Origin: a virus
DNA: 33,408 nucleotides
Direction: 5' to 3' (one strand)
IMG/VR virus record: IMGVR_UViG_3300009159_000182
Location: 1 to 33,408 of that record
Shown: one piece after another, positions 1 to 7,686 of the stretch
How the letters are laid out: each line of letters opens with the position of its first letter
How positions within the stretch are numbered: the first letter of the stretch is position 1
The notes under the pieces: model-generated
The model's database searches: none
What the model was told of the DNA's origin: nothing
What the model saw: the letters and a program-made list of their open reading frames with translations, nothing else
Made by a program: the position numbers and the translations under genes

Positions 1-77
1 GGTGTTATAAGTTGATAAGTATTAGGCTATACTGTAAATTCTTACATTCCCAATATTATGCCATATTCGCAACTACA

Positions 78-84
78 CTAAATA
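78..84 (+). promoter_or_regulatory. T4-type late promoter box (CTAAATA)
   Basis: CTAAATA ends 7 nt before the ATG at 92. There is no Shine-Dalgarno sequence in between. The motif matches the late-promoter core of T4-like phages (TATAAATA in T4, CTAAATA reported in cyanophages). Transcription starting about 6 nt downstream would leave almost no leader. Confidence 0.6.
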
Positions 85-91
85 CTTGACT

Positions 92-706
92 ATGGCAAAC
101 AAAGCATTCGATTCAGAAATATTCAAAGATCACCAAGATTATTGGCAAGTGGCCCAAAACATCAAGGACATATACCTATCCGAGGGTACGCTATTGACCC
201 TGTTAGACTTCGAGCGTGTATTAGATTCCATGGATCTATACGCATTTAAAAACTGGGATATCGGTGAGCTGGTACAAGGCCCAACAGTGGGAAAATATCA
301 CGTTAGTTGTATATTTCTCTGGCCCGAAAACTTAATGCCCGATCCACGTGGTGGACGTAGATTATTACCGTTTGATTGTACTGTAAAGTACAAGAAAACT
401 GACATGAAGATTCCCATTAAAATTGATGATCCTAGCGATTATCGCCCGGGAACAAAAATAGCAAGAATCATTGAGAAAAAGGTATGGCTAGTGGAAATCA
501 CCATGCCCAAAACTTTGATGAGCGATATACGTACAGGCAGTATTGATCTTGAAGAACAGGAACTTGATCTACAAGAATTAGATAACGCTTATTCGGTTGA
601 TGAACGTGGTACTGCACCTAGCGCACCGCCTGGAGCAGCACCGGCCCCAGCGGCACCTGCTGCTGCCGCAGCAGCCGCACCGGCCGCACCCCCCACTGGC
701 GCATAA
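92..706 (+). CDS. Conserved phage protein with Ala/Pro-rich tail, unknown function
   Basis: A protein of 204 aa. I chose the ATG at 92 rather than the in-frame TTG at 86, because the ATG follows the late box directly. Residues 1 to about 165 look globular, with motifs such as ELVQGP and MPDPRGGRRLLPF. The last 30 residues are almost only Ala and Pro. The late box and the two coupled genes downstream suggest a virion or morphogenesis protein. I recall similar proteins in marine T4-like phages but cannot name a role. The Ala/Pro tail locally raises GC content (about 612-702). Confidence 0.85.
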   Translation: MANKAFDSEIFKDHQDYWQVAQNIKDIYLSEGTLLTLLDFERVLDSMDLYAFKNWDIGELVQGPTVGKYHVSCIFLWPENLMPDPRGGRRLLPFDCTVKYKKTDMKIPIKIDDPSDYRPGTKIARIIEKKVWLVEITMPKTLMSDIRTGSIDLEEQELDLQELDNAYSVDERGTAPSAPPGAAPAPAAPAAAAAAAPAAPPTGA

Positions 707-708
707 AA

Positions 709-1266
709 ATGACTAATAAACCATCAAATTTTAACTTTGTTTTCGAAGGATTAGGATATAAGGATATGGATGGCTTGATCAAGCCTATTGTCCATGTTGA
801 TGAATTTACCAGTAAAATGGGTGACGATGATGATGTCATTGTATTATCTTTTTTCCTACGTGATCCTACCGCAGCCAAGGACCTAATGAATTGGTTTGAA
901 CGTGGCTATGATTTTATTATTGATGCTGATCGTAGCCCAGGTGAAATCAAAACAAATAGATACCTAGTATTTGTTGAAATACGTCGACGCAGTACAGCCG
1001 GCGCACATGTCAACCGATTATTAGAAGACCTGAGTACACTAACAGAACATGATGTAGAAGATTGGAAAATGGTGTACGATGGTAAGGAATTTCCCTTTAG
1101 CCAGGAAGAGTTTGAAAAAATAGTTCCACTATCGCCAAAAGCATATCGCGAGGCACACGATGGTGAATTAAATGAAATGCGTACCGCAGCTGGATTACCA
1201 GTAAAAACATATTATGAGCAGGATAACGATATTAAATCAATACAATCTGCTGCGGGGATACTGTAA
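709..1266 (+). CDS. Conserved late-region protein, unknown function
   Basis: A soluble acidic protein of 185 aa that starts 2 nt after the previous stop. It has an N-terminal beta-rich part and alternating helices afterwards, with motifs such as YKDMDGLIKPIVHVDEF and GYDFIIDADRSPGE. No signal peptide, membrane segment or recognised catalytic motif is visible. Its stop overlaps the next start (TAATG). Tight spacing with both neighbours implies one late transcript and probably a shared structural or assembly role, but this is inference from context. Confidence 0.85.
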   Translation: MTNKPSNFNFVFEGLGYKDMDGLIKPIVHVDEFTSKMGDDDDVIVLSFFLRDPTAAKDLMNWFERGYDFIIDADRSPGEIKTNRYLVFVEIRRRSTAGAHVNRLLEDLSTLTEHDVEDWKMVYDGKEFPFSQEEFEKIVPLSPKAYREAHDGELNEMRTAAGLPVKTYYEQDNDIKSIQSAAGIL

Positions 1267-1496
1267 TGAAAATGTCAGAAATATTAAGAATAATAGCGGA
1301 CACCATTGAGCCACTAGAAGAGTACGATCCTGCAGAAGTTACTCCTGACAATCCTGTAGAAGACCCTGCTCCTGGGATCGCATTGATCGTTCACCATGAA
1401 CCGGAAATGGAACCTGAAATGCAGCAGGCCCCCGAACAAGAACTTCCTGCTGGACTAAGTGATATACTTAGGCTCGCCGGTGGCCCTGGTTGCTAG
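1266..1496 (+). CDS. Small acidic protein, unknown function
   Basis: A protein of 76 aa whose ATG overlaps the previous stop codon. The middle is rich in Glu and Pro. Both ends carry a similar short amphipathic motif, SEILRIIADTIE at the N-terminus and LSDILRLAGG near the C-terminus, so it could bridge or bind a partner through two similar helices. An ATG two codons in (MSEIL...) is an alternative start. No known family was recognised. It is the last + strand gene before the inverted lysis cassette, with a gap of only 18 nt. Confidence 0.7.
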   Translation: MKMSEILRIIADTIEPLEEYDPAEVTPDNPVEDPAPGIALIVHHEPEMEPEMQQAPEQELPAGLSDILRLAGGPGC

Positions 1497-1514
1497 AATC
1501 TGGTGTCTATAAAT

Positions 1515-1775
1515 TTATTTTACTGAATCAAATATCTTTTTTTGTTCTATATACCAGTTATTCCACGCATCAACTTTGTAACTACATTCATGATATTTTC
1601 CATAGTTTGTAGTTACATTAGATATTAAAACACTTAGTTTATTAGTTATAGGAGCAGCAGTAAGCTGTTCACATGCTGTGGTCAATGATGGCGGAACAGA
1701 TGGAAAATTTCTTTCAACCGGCGTTGCGACACAGCCTGTTAAAAATAATAAAGATAAAATTATAACTGATTTCAT
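1515..1775 (-). CDS. o-spanin (Rz1-like outer-membrane lipoprotein)
   Basis: A protein of 86 aa with a lipoprotein signal peptide: a hydrophobic stretch followed by the lipobox LTGC, with the lipidated Cys at residue 15. The mature part is short with a Pro-containing start (FPSVPPSL) and two more Cys. Its start overlaps the i-spanin stop by 4 nt (ATGA) and is preceded by a strong AGGAG ribosome site. Order, size and lipobox fit the o-spanin of a two-component spanin system, which disrupts the outer membrane at the end of lysis. The assignment rests on architecture and context, since spanins diverge quickly in sequence. Confidence 0.75.
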   Translation of the reverse strand: MKSVIILSLLFLTGCVATPVERNFPSVPPSLTTACEQLTAAPITNKLSVLISNVTTNYGKYHECSYKVDAWNNWYIEQKKIFDSVK

Positions 1776-2218
1776 TTCTTAACTCCTACTAATGCTGATT
1801 GATTTAGTATGTCAATAGCCAATGGATCAACTTTACAAGTTAAGTCAAGTTTAGCAGCATTTTTGGCAATGCGATTTTTAACTACATACTGAACTTCTTT
1901 CACAATTTTAACACGATCAACATACACCGTTTCAATTTTGCCATTAGCTTCAGCGGCCTCCTTCTCTGCCTTAGCAACCTTTATTTCAAGTTCGGCAACT
2001 CTTGCTGCCCATTTGGCTTCATTTGCAATTCCGCCTTCTATCCACACACAAAATACAATAAGCACGGCACTAGCAATACGAATTACAAATGCATTGGTTG
2101 TGATAAAAGGAATCATTTTAAGAATGTAGCTGGCCCCAAATGCTAGTATAGCAAATATTAACAATAGATGATATACAAAATCAGGTAATAAAGATAACAG
2201 CCACATTATTTGCCACAT
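1772..2218 (-). CDS. i-spanin (Rz-like inner-membrane protein)
   Basis: A protein of 148 aa. Residues 6-33 and 44-64 are hydrophobic. An Ala/Glu/Lys-rich coiled coil (about 67-95) and a basic C-terminal part follow. The coiled coil and the following lipoprotein gene are typical of an i-spanin. Two apparent membrane segments are odd, because most i-spanins have one; the N-terminus may lie outside, or the first segment may be a re-entrant helix. The ATG is 1 nt past the endolysin stop, with TAGGGG upstream as ribosome site. Confidence 0.7.
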   Translation of the reverse strand: MWQIMWLLSLLPDFVYHLLLIFAILAFGASYILKMIPFITTNAFVIRIASAVLIVFCVWIEGGIANEAKWAARVAELEIKVAKAEKEAAEANGKIETVYVDRVKIVKEVQYVVKNRIAKNAAKLDLTCKVDPLAIDILNQSALVGVKK

Positions 2219-2219
2219 A

Positions 2220-2849
2220 TCATGCCCCTAGTACGTGACAAGCATGTTGATAGTGTTTTTCTCTGTCAGCAAGGCCAATGGTGCCACCATTGATTCGTTT
2301 AGTTAATGTTAAAATATCACCTGCGTCAGCAAATTGATTTAGTCCATTAGTTTCCCAGAACCAACATGCGCTCTGAACAGCGCCTTCAAATGTACCTAGG
2401 TACTCTGGCAATTGTTCAACAGGAGTTTCTATACTTTCCGCAAAGCGTGTATAATTATCTTTGCCTGTTAACTGGATAAGACCCTTGCCTGCGTAACGCC
2501 ATCCATCACCACTTTCTTCTGGACCATTGCCCATGCGGTCACAATAAGCACGATTGGCTATCATTTCTTGATTGTGTGCGTATTGCTCTGCAATAGCAGG
2601 CGGAAAACGACTAGGCCAGACACGGCTTAATGATGCTGCTGTGTAGTTTAAGTTTTCTTTTAATGCTGTAAAATTAGCACTCTCGTGGGCACATTGAGCT
2701 AAAAAAGCAGCTACCCTAGGTACTGTGTTAATTTCGTAATCAGGTAATATACGTGATATAGCATCATACCACTCTGCCACATACGGATTGTTAGGTATAA
2801 TTTGTGCCAGTTGTTCTGGTGTAAAGTTGAATGCGAATCCTTGACTCAT
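2220..2849 (-). CDS. Endolysin, glycoside hydrolase family 19
   Basis: A protein of 209 aa matching GH19 chitinase-like lysozymes, which cleave the glycan strands of peptidoglycan. Visible hallmarks are the catalytic Glu in AHES (residue 56), a second Glu at about 65 in KENLNY, and the family signature GKGLIQLTGKDNY at 121-133. A C-terminal substrate-cleft segment ends in TKRINGG. There is no signal peptide, so it should need the holin to reach the periplasm. It has a good ribosome site (AAAGGAAAATTAA before ATG). The length equals a single catalytic domain; the cell-wall binding module is encoded separately just upstream. Confidence 0.93.
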   Translation of the reverse strand: MSQGFAFNFTPEQLAQIIPNNPYVAEWYDAISRILPDYEINTVPRVAAFLAQCAHESANFTALKENLNYTAASLSRVWPSRFPPAIAEQYAHNQEMIANRAYCDRMGNGPEESGDGWRYAGKGLIQLTGKDNYTRFAESIETPVEQLPEYLGTFEGAVQSACWFWETNGLNQFADAGDILTLTKRINGGTIGLADREKHYQHACHVLGA

Positions 2850-2860
2850 TTAATTTTCCT

Positions 2861-3217
2861 TTATTTTTTAGGTACTAGGTGACCAAACTGAGCTTCAGCA
2901 CGGCGTGTGCCTGGACCAGTAATTCCATCTGCTGTGATCTTAGCTCCGGCAGCAATTAGTTCTTTTTGACGTTTCTGAACAGCAGCATCAAAACCAGGTG
3001 GTTTAGCAGCTGGCTTGGCAGGTGCCTTAGCTGGTACTGCTGTGCCTTCGTATTTCTTGTGTACCTTAATAGTACGGCAAGTTTGCTTAGTTGTCCCATC
3101 TTTATTTAATACAACATGACCAGCTTTGTCTTTAACTGGATTACATACTTGTTTAGTTTCGGCGGCATTAGCAGAAGATGCTATGCCTAATATGATTATT
3201 GCAAATAGAGTTTTCAT
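2861..3217 (-). CDS. Secreted protein with peptidoglycan-binding (PGBD1-like) motif
   Basis: A protein of 118 aa with a Sec signal peptide (hydrophobic residues 3-13, likely cleavage after SANA near residue 18). A Lys/Pro/Ala linker follows at about 55-75. The C-terminal 40 residues fit the PG_binding_1 pattern: a leucine helix, then DGITGPGTRRAEAQF, which resembles the family's DGxxGPxTxxAxxxFQ core. Two Cys in the first half could form a disulfide. It lies between holin and endolysin in the lysis operon, so it probably targets the cell wall in the periplasm. The ribosome site is AAGGAATAATA. Confidence 0.65.
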   Translation of the reverse strand: MKTLFAIIILGIASSANAAETKQVCNPVKDKAGHVVLNKDGTTKQTCRTIKVHKKYEGTAVPAKAPAKPAAKPPGFDAAVQKRQKELIAAGAKITADGITGPGTRRAEAQFGHLVPKK

Positions 3218-3226
3218 TATTATTCC

Positions 3227-3751
3227 TTATAAGGGTTGATCTACTTGTGCTGCTGGACCTGGTTTGCCAGCATACATAGTTTTTGTTGGTGCGCTGTTAA
3301 ACCCGGGAGATGGACTGTTAAATCCATTTGAGGGACTATTGAATCCAGGTGATGGGCTACCAAATCCAGATGATGGACTGTTAAGCCCGGTTGACGGACT
3401 GTTAAATCCTGACGATGGGCTACCATATCCATTTGATGGATTATTACCATACCCTGTATTCATGCCATTGTTGACCCCGGCTAATTTTTCTTGGGTACGC
3501 CCAAATGCCGCTACTCCTATTATGGCACCCATTGCCATATGAAATAGTCCTGCTCCTTGAAGAGTGATTGGTTGCCATTGTGTTTCAACACGGCCACCAT
3601 GTGCTGCTTGTATTAAACTCCATAGTATAGGAAATACCACAAAATCACACATACAGACAAACATATACATCCACCCCATCATAGGGCGCCATTTGCTGTT
3701 CATCCAATCTTCTTTTTTCTTTTCGCTTTCAGATTGTACTGTTTCTGACAT
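3227..3751 (-). CDS. Putative holin (GTA/3TM holin-like) with heptad-repeat tail
   Basis: A protein of 174 aa. A charged N-terminus (1-20) is followed by hydrophobic segments at about 24-49 and 66-84. The pattern WRPMMGWMYMFVCMCDF followed by GVAAFGRTQEKLAG resembles the GTA_holin_3TM family. Residues 104-153 form about seven imperfect 7-residue repeats (SPSxGFN), a long soluble tail that is unusual for a holin. As first gene of the lysis operon it would set lysis timing by permeabilising the inner membrane. The start is supported by GAGG 7 nt upstream and a late promoter further up. Confidence 0.75.
   Translation of the reverse strand: MSETVQSESEKKKEDWMNSKWRPMMGWMYMFVCMCDFVVFPILWSLIQAAHGGRVETQWQPITLQGAGLFHMAMGAIIGVAAFGRTQEKLAGVNNGMNTGYGNNPSNGYGSPSSGFNSPSTGLNSPSSGFGSPSPGFNSPSNGFNSPSPGFNSAPTKTMYAGKPGPAAQVDQPL
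3293..3442 (-). repeat. Coding 21-bp repeats in the putative holin tail
   Basis: About seven imperfect 21-bp units encode the heptads SPSSGFN, SPSTGLN, SPSSGFG, SPSPGFN, SPSNGFN and similar. The repeats keep the reading frame, so copy number can change without frameshifting. They also produce open frames on the opposite strand that are not genes. Confidence 0.85.
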
Positions 3752-3774
3752 ACTAAATCCTCGAATTGTACAGA

Positions 3775-3782
3775 TATTTATC
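3775..3782 (-). promoter_or_regulatory. Late promoter of the lysis cassette (GATAAATA)
   Basis: On the minus strand GATAAATA lies 23 nt before the ATG of the putative holin. It leaves a short leader that holds the GAGG ribosome site. It is the only promoter-like element I see for the five lysis genes, which fits their late timing. Confidence 0.65.
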
Positions 3783-3801
3783 TAGATTCACCAAAGCTAG
3801 A

Positions 3802-3830
3802 TTGACATAAATATCGTTTTACTATACAAT
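3802..3830 (+). promoter_or_regulatory. Sigma70-like promoter for dnaJ
   Basis: TTGACA (3802-3807), a 17-nt spacer and TACAAT (3825-3830) make a near-consensus host-type promoter. A CATAAATA late-type box (3806-3813) overlaps it, so the gene could be read both early and late. The predicted start site is around 3837. Confidence 0.65.
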
Positions 3831-3836
3831 ACACCC

Positions 3837-3866
3837 ATGACTATCTTATACCCTGTTACCATATGA
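3837..3866 (+). CDS. Possible 9-codon leader peptide coupled to dnaJ
   Basis: A minimal frame of nine codons (MTILYPVTI) begins at the predicted transcription start. Its stop TGA overlaps the dnaJ start (ATGA). DnaJ itself has no visible Shine-Dalgarno sequence, so translation could enter at this leaderless frame and restart at dnaJ. This is inferred from spacing only. Confidence 0.3.
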   Translation: MTILYPVTI

Positions 3867-4660
3867 GTAATCCTTACGATACACTGGGCGTGCCTAAAAA
3901 CGCCACTACTGACGAAATTAAAAAGGCTTACCGCAAGTTGGCTAGTCAACATCATCCTGACAAAGGTGGCGATACCAAAAAATTCCAAGACATACAAACA
4001 GCTTACGAGACACTGGGTGACGAACAAAAACGTGCTCAGTATGATAGACCACAGCCGCAAGGTGTGCATTTTGAATTTGGTGGACCGGGAGGATTCGATC
4101 TCGGTAGTATATTCAATATGTTCGGGGCGAAGGGATTTCAAAATCATCCTCCTGGTCAGCCACCAAGACAACAGCACACACGCATGAGCTTGTGGATTAC
4201 CTTATCAGACATTGCATCGGGCGGAAAACGTACAGTAGCCATTGGCGGTAGCCACGGTAGTATGAACATTGAAATCGAAATCCCCATGGGTATCAATGAT
4301 GGAGACAATGTTCAGTATGGAGGAATTGGTCCGGGAAATACGGATCTAATTATTAACTTCCGTATTCATCCTCACCCCAAATGGCAACGTAATGGATTGA
4401 CACTAATTGCCGAACAAACGGTATCCATCTGGGACTGTTTAGTAGGCGGTGAAACAATTGTAAAAGATTTACTGAATAATCAATATACTATTAGTGTTCC
4501 CCCATTAACTCAACCAGGGAGTTTATTAAGATTAAAAGACAAAGGGTTGCGTAACAGGCAAGGTCAGTCCGGAGATCTACTGATTAGGATTCAGGCTAAA
4601 ATGCCAGAATCTATCAGCCAAGAGCTATCGGAACTGATTAAAGAGCAGCAGGAAAAATAG
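3863..4660 (+). CDS. dnaJ: DnaJ/CbpA-like Hsp40 co-chaperone
   Basis: A protein of 265 aa. The J domain (about 1-65) carries the essential HPD motif at residues 31-33, needed to stimulate the DnaK ATPase. A Gly/Phe-rich linker follows at about 70-97, then a beta-rich C-terminal substrate-binding region. The four-cysteine-pair zinc finger of DnaJ is absent, so it is a type II, CbpA-like protein with a shortened C-terminal part. It has its own promoter and is followed 63 nt later by a ClpA-type unfoldase, suggesting a protein-quality or remodelling module that engages host DnaK. Confidence 0.93.
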   Translation: MSNPYDTLGVPKNATTDEIKKAYRKLASQHHPDKGGDTKKFQDIQTAYETLGDEQKRAQYDRPQPQGVHFEFGGPGGFDLGSIFNMFGAKGFQNHPPGQPPRQQHTRMSLWITLSDIASGGKRTVAIGGSHGSMNIEIEIPMGINDGDNVQYGGIGPGNTDLIINFRIHPHPKWQRNGLTLIAEQTVSIWDCLVGGETIVKDLLNNQYTISVPPLTQPGSLLRLKDKGLRNRQGQSGDLLIRIQAKMPESISQELSELIKEQQEK

Positions 4661-4669
4661 TCTTATCAC

Positions 4670-4698
4670 TTGTATTTAAAATATTTTTACTATATACT
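4670..4698 (+). promoter_or_regulatory. Sigma70-like promoter for clpA-like gene
   Basis: TTGTAT (4670-4675), a 17-nt spacer and TATACT (4693-4698) lie 25 nt before the ATG. The leader contains AAAGGAT as ribosome site. This suggests expression by unmodified host polymerase. Confidence 0.5.
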
Positions 4699-4723
4699 AT
4701 AACGGTACTGGATAAAGGATACC

Positions 4724-7003
4724 ATGCAAAACAACAAAGAAATTGAAGCAATTGTAGGGCAGGCGGTTTCGATTGCTCGGATTAAACATCACGAGTATGT
4801 GCTAACCGAACATATATTATTGGCCTTAATACGCCACATTCCTTTCCGCAAAGTACTGGAAGGATTCGGTACAAGTATTGCACTCATGGACGAGGAATTA
4901 GATGTCTATTTGGACAGTTTAACCAGTATAGTTACATCTAAGTCAGAATTTCAACCACGTAAAACTAACGCCCTTGAACGTTGTTTTAATCGGGCTATGA
5001 CACAGGTGTTATTTACTGGCCGCCGTTCAGTAACCACATTTGATTTGTATCTTGCTATGATGAGTGAGACAAACAGTCACGCACATTACTTCCTGATGAA
5101 GTATGGAGTTAAGAAAGCCGAGTTTATGGAATACTGGCAGCAAAATTATAAAGCTGAAGATGCCGAGGTTAGTGCTTCTGAAGCTGATGCCATCTTAACT
5201 GAATTTTGTACAAACCTAACCAAAATGGCTACTGAAGATAAGTTAGAGCCAATGATTGGCCGCTCAGCTGAACTAGACGAAATCATTACTGTACTGGCTC
5301 GAAAGTTTAAAGCTAACGTACTAATGGTGGGCGATCCGGGTGTAGGCAAAACTGCCATCGCAGAAGGGCTTGCCCAGGAAATTGTAAACAACCGTGTACC
5401 CGCATTCCTTAACGGACATGAAGTATGGAGTTTGGAAATCGGCTCATTGTTAGCCGGCAGTAAGTATCGTGGCGAATTTGAGGAAAAGTTTAAACAGGTC
5501 ATTGGTGCATTAGAAGCCAAGAAAAATTGTATCTTATTTGTTGATGAAGCACATACAATGAAAGGCGCTGGCGCAAGTTCACAATCATCACTAGACTTTG
5601 CTAATATGCTAAAGCCAGCTATTACCAAGGGTTATCTTAAGGTAATTGCGTCAACTACCTGGGAAGAATTCTATGAGTCATTTGAAAAGGATCGTGCGCT
5701 AATGCGTCGATTCCATCGTGTGTCCATTGACGAACCCACGCCAGAAGTAACGGAGCAAATCTTAATCGGCTTATCACCTCGCTTGGAAAAATTCCACGAT
5801 GTGTTGATTGATACTGATGCTATTAAAGCAGCAGTAGACTTGTCGGGTCGTTACATACATGATCGCAAGAATCCAGATAAGTCAATTGACTTGCTAGACG
5901 GTGCATGTGCCAAGGAACGTGTTAAAGATATAGGCACTACTACTGTGACTAAAGACATGATCATGGCACAGTTGAGTCGTATTACTGAGGTTCCCATGGA
6001 TCGTTTACAAAACGAACGTTCGGCTAATATTGTGGAACTGGAAGGTAATATTAAACAGAAGTTGTATGGCCAAGACGAAGCTGTTAATTCGGTACTTGAG
6101 CGGGTATACATTAACTTCTCGGGTATTGGTAACGAAAACAAACCAATTGCCAGCTTCTTATTCTTGGGACCAACTGGCACAGGTAAGACAGAATTGGCCA
6201 AGTTATTGGCTGAGCATTTAGATATGCAGTTGTTGAAATATGACATGAGTGAGTTCCAGGAGAAGCATACTGTTAGCTCATTGATTGGTGCTCCCCCAGG
6301 ATACGTTGGGTTTGAAGATGGTAATGTGGGTGGTGGAAAACTTATTAGTGATGTCAGTAAGAACCCTTATTCAATCTTGTTGTTTGATGAAATTGAAAAG
6401 GCACATCCGGATGTAGTTAACCTTATGTTGCAAATGTTGGATGAAGCTCGCATCACCAGTGCCAATGGTAAAACTGTTAACCTGAAGAACTGCATCATTA
6501 TTATGACCAGTAACTTAGGTGCTCGCGACAATGAGAATAACAACATTGGCTTTGGGCAGACACTGGAAAAGACAGGATCAGAACACAAGGCAATGAAGGA
6601 TTTCTTTAAACCTGAATTACGTAATCGTATTGATCAAATCTGTCGCTTTAAGAAACTAGATACACTGGCTGTTAAGAAAATTGTTGTTAAATTTGTTGAT
6701 CAACTACAAACCAGTTTAAGCACAAAGAATATTCGTCTTAACTTATCCGAGCCAGTAATCGACATGCTGGTTGAAAAAGGCTATGATAACAAGATGGGTG
6801 CTCGACCATTAAATCGTAAGATTGATGAACTTATTCGCGTACCATTGAGTAAGAAAATTCTCTTTGAACGATTAAGTGACTGTGTAATTACAGCGGACAT
6901 GGTTAATGATCAAATTGACTTTATCATCATACCTAATCCCGCATTAGCTATTGTCGACAACTCAGGAATTATTTTACTTGATGGCGAATCTTCCACCGTT
7001 TAA
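4724..7003 (+). CDS. clpA: ClpA-like Hsp100 AAA+ unfoldase
   Basis: A protein of 759 aa, the size of bacterial ClpA. It has a Clp N domain (about 1-140). AAA1 has Walker A GDPGVGKT (203-210) and Walker B ILFVDE (270-275). AAA2 has Walker A GPTGTGKT (482-489), pore loop GYVGF (526-530) and Walker B ILLFDE (551-556). The ClpB coiled-coil M domain is missing. An IGF tripeptide (608-610) sits where ClpA/ClpX carry the loop that docks on ClpP. No clpP is in this window, so the protein would have to work with host ClpP or act as a stand-alone unfoldase. Confidence 0.93.
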   Translation: MQNNKEIEAIVGQAVSIARIKHHEYVLTEHILLALIRHIPFRKVLEGFGTSIALMDEELDVYLDSLTSIVTSKSEFQPRKTNALERCFNRAMTQVLFTGRRSVTTFDLYLAMMSETNSHAHYFLMKYGVKKAEFMEYWQQNYKAEDAEVSASEADAILTEFCTNLTKMATEDKLEPMIGRSAELDEIITVLARKFKANVLMVGDPGVGKTAIAEGLAQEIVNNRVPAFLNGHEVWSLEIGSLLAGSKYRGEFEEKFKQVIGALEAKKNCILFVDEAHTMKGAGASSQSSLDFANMLKPAITKGYLKVIASTTWEEFYESFEKDRALMRRFHRVSIDEPTPEVTEQILIGLSPRLEKFHDVLIDTDAIKAAVDLSGRYIHDRKNPDKSIDLLDGACAKERVKDIGTTTVTKDMIMAQLSRITEVPMDRLQNERSANIVELEGNIKQKLYGQDEAVNSVLERVYINFSGIGNENKPIASFLFLGPTGTGKTELAKLLAEHLDMQLLKYDMSEFQEKHTVSSLIGAPPGYVGFEDGNVGGGKLISDVSKNPYSILLFDEIEKAHPDVVNLMLQMLDEARITSANGKTVNLKNCIIIMTSNLGARDNENNNIGFGQTLEKTGSEHKAMKDFFKPELRNRIDQICRFKKLDTLAVKKIVVKFVDQLQTSLSTKNIRLNLSEPVIDMLVEKGYDNKMGARPLNRKIDELIRVPLSKKILFERLSDCVITADMVNDQIDFIIIPNPALAIVDNSGIILLDGESSTV

Positions 7004-7676
7004 TCACTTTGAACACAGGAGTACTGTGCTCAAAGATCGATTATTTTATGATAAATTCAAATACTGTATCTCCTTCGTAATGGATGAGATTACAATATTA
7101 ATTAAACCCGTTACTCATTATGATATTGATCGCTTGATTGATATTCGTAATGAGTATCGAAGACAGTATTCAAGGAATAGCCGACCATACAAAGTTCCGG
7201 ATATTGCCTTGGATATACGACAACAGATTCACGAAATAGCCGATATATTGATCAAGACAACGGAAGATTACAAATTCAATACATCATATAGAACAATGTG
7301 GTTGTATACCAACAGCGAAGATCTTATTAACAAGTTGGATAAATTAGAATTTATTAGTAACATAAAAGTAAGCGAAGCTATTGTAAACCGACCCAGAGGT
7401 ACTGTTAAACTAAAGAATCCCGAACACACGCATCGCAGCTATTTTCGTTTTCTTAGGCCCACTGTTGATGATCGCAGGAGAATTGTTAATTTCCTAGACA
7501 CTCACTCCTCCCATATTAAGCCCAGTCCGGCATTGTCACGATATCTGCTCAACGACGGCTTTCCTTTTATTCTGGAATATTTTTTTATAGATTATACAGG
7601 TGAGAGTTGGGTAACTGTTTTGACCTTGTTGTATCCGGGATTAATTAGGAAGACCCTACCAATTATCCCAGCATAA
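6981..7676 (+). CDS. Conserved protein, unknown function
   Basis: A protein of 231 aa from the ATG at 6981, which overlaps the end of the clpA-like gene by 23 nt. A longer frame from a TTG at 6951 is less likely. It is a mixed alpha/beta soluble protein with basic stretches (RPYKVPDIALDIRQQ, RPRGTVKLKNPEHTHRSYF). A hydrophobic C-terminal part contains a WVTVLTLLYPG segment. No catalytic motif was recognised. The overlap suggests translation coupled to clpA, but a late box lies right after it, so it ends the ClpA unit. Confidence 0.75.
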   Translation: MANLPPFNHFEHRSTVLKDRLFYDKFKYCISFVMDEITILIKPVTHYDIDRLIDIRNEYRRQYSRNSRPYKVPDIALDIRQQIHEIADILIKTTEDYKFNTSYRTMWLYTNSEDLINKLDKLEFISNIKVSEAIVNRPRGTVKLKNPEHTHRSYFRFLRPTVDDRRRIVNFLDTHSSHIKPSPALSRYLLNDGFPFILEYFFIDYTGESWVTVLTLLYPGLIRKTLPIIPA

Positions 7677-7679
7677 ATA
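7672..7679 (+). promoter_or_regulatory. Late promoter box (CATAAATA), 7 nt before a start
   Basis: CATAAATA overlaps the stop codon of the upstream gene and is followed by ATAGACT and the ATG at 7687. No Shine-Dalgarno sequence is present. The spacing equals that at position 78, and GACT precedes the ATG in both cases. Confidence 0.65.
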
Positions 7680-7686
7680 ATAGACT

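Noticed and set aside
86-91. TTG start extending the first gene by two codons
   Set aside because: The ATG at 92 has the same distance to the late box as at 7687, and TTG starts without a ribosome site are less likely.
3264-3542. Open + strand frame of 92 codons opposite the putative holin
   Set aside because: It is produced by the 21-bp repeats on the other strand. It has no ribosome site and lies fully inside the lysis operon.
3797-4177. Minus-strand open frame of 126 codons over dnaJ
   Set aside because: Dense overlap with a clear DnaJ coding region, no ribosome site, no recognisable protein.
6951-6980. TTG start for the gene after the clpA-like gene
   Set aside because: The ATG at 6981 gives a shorter overlap and a standard start codon.
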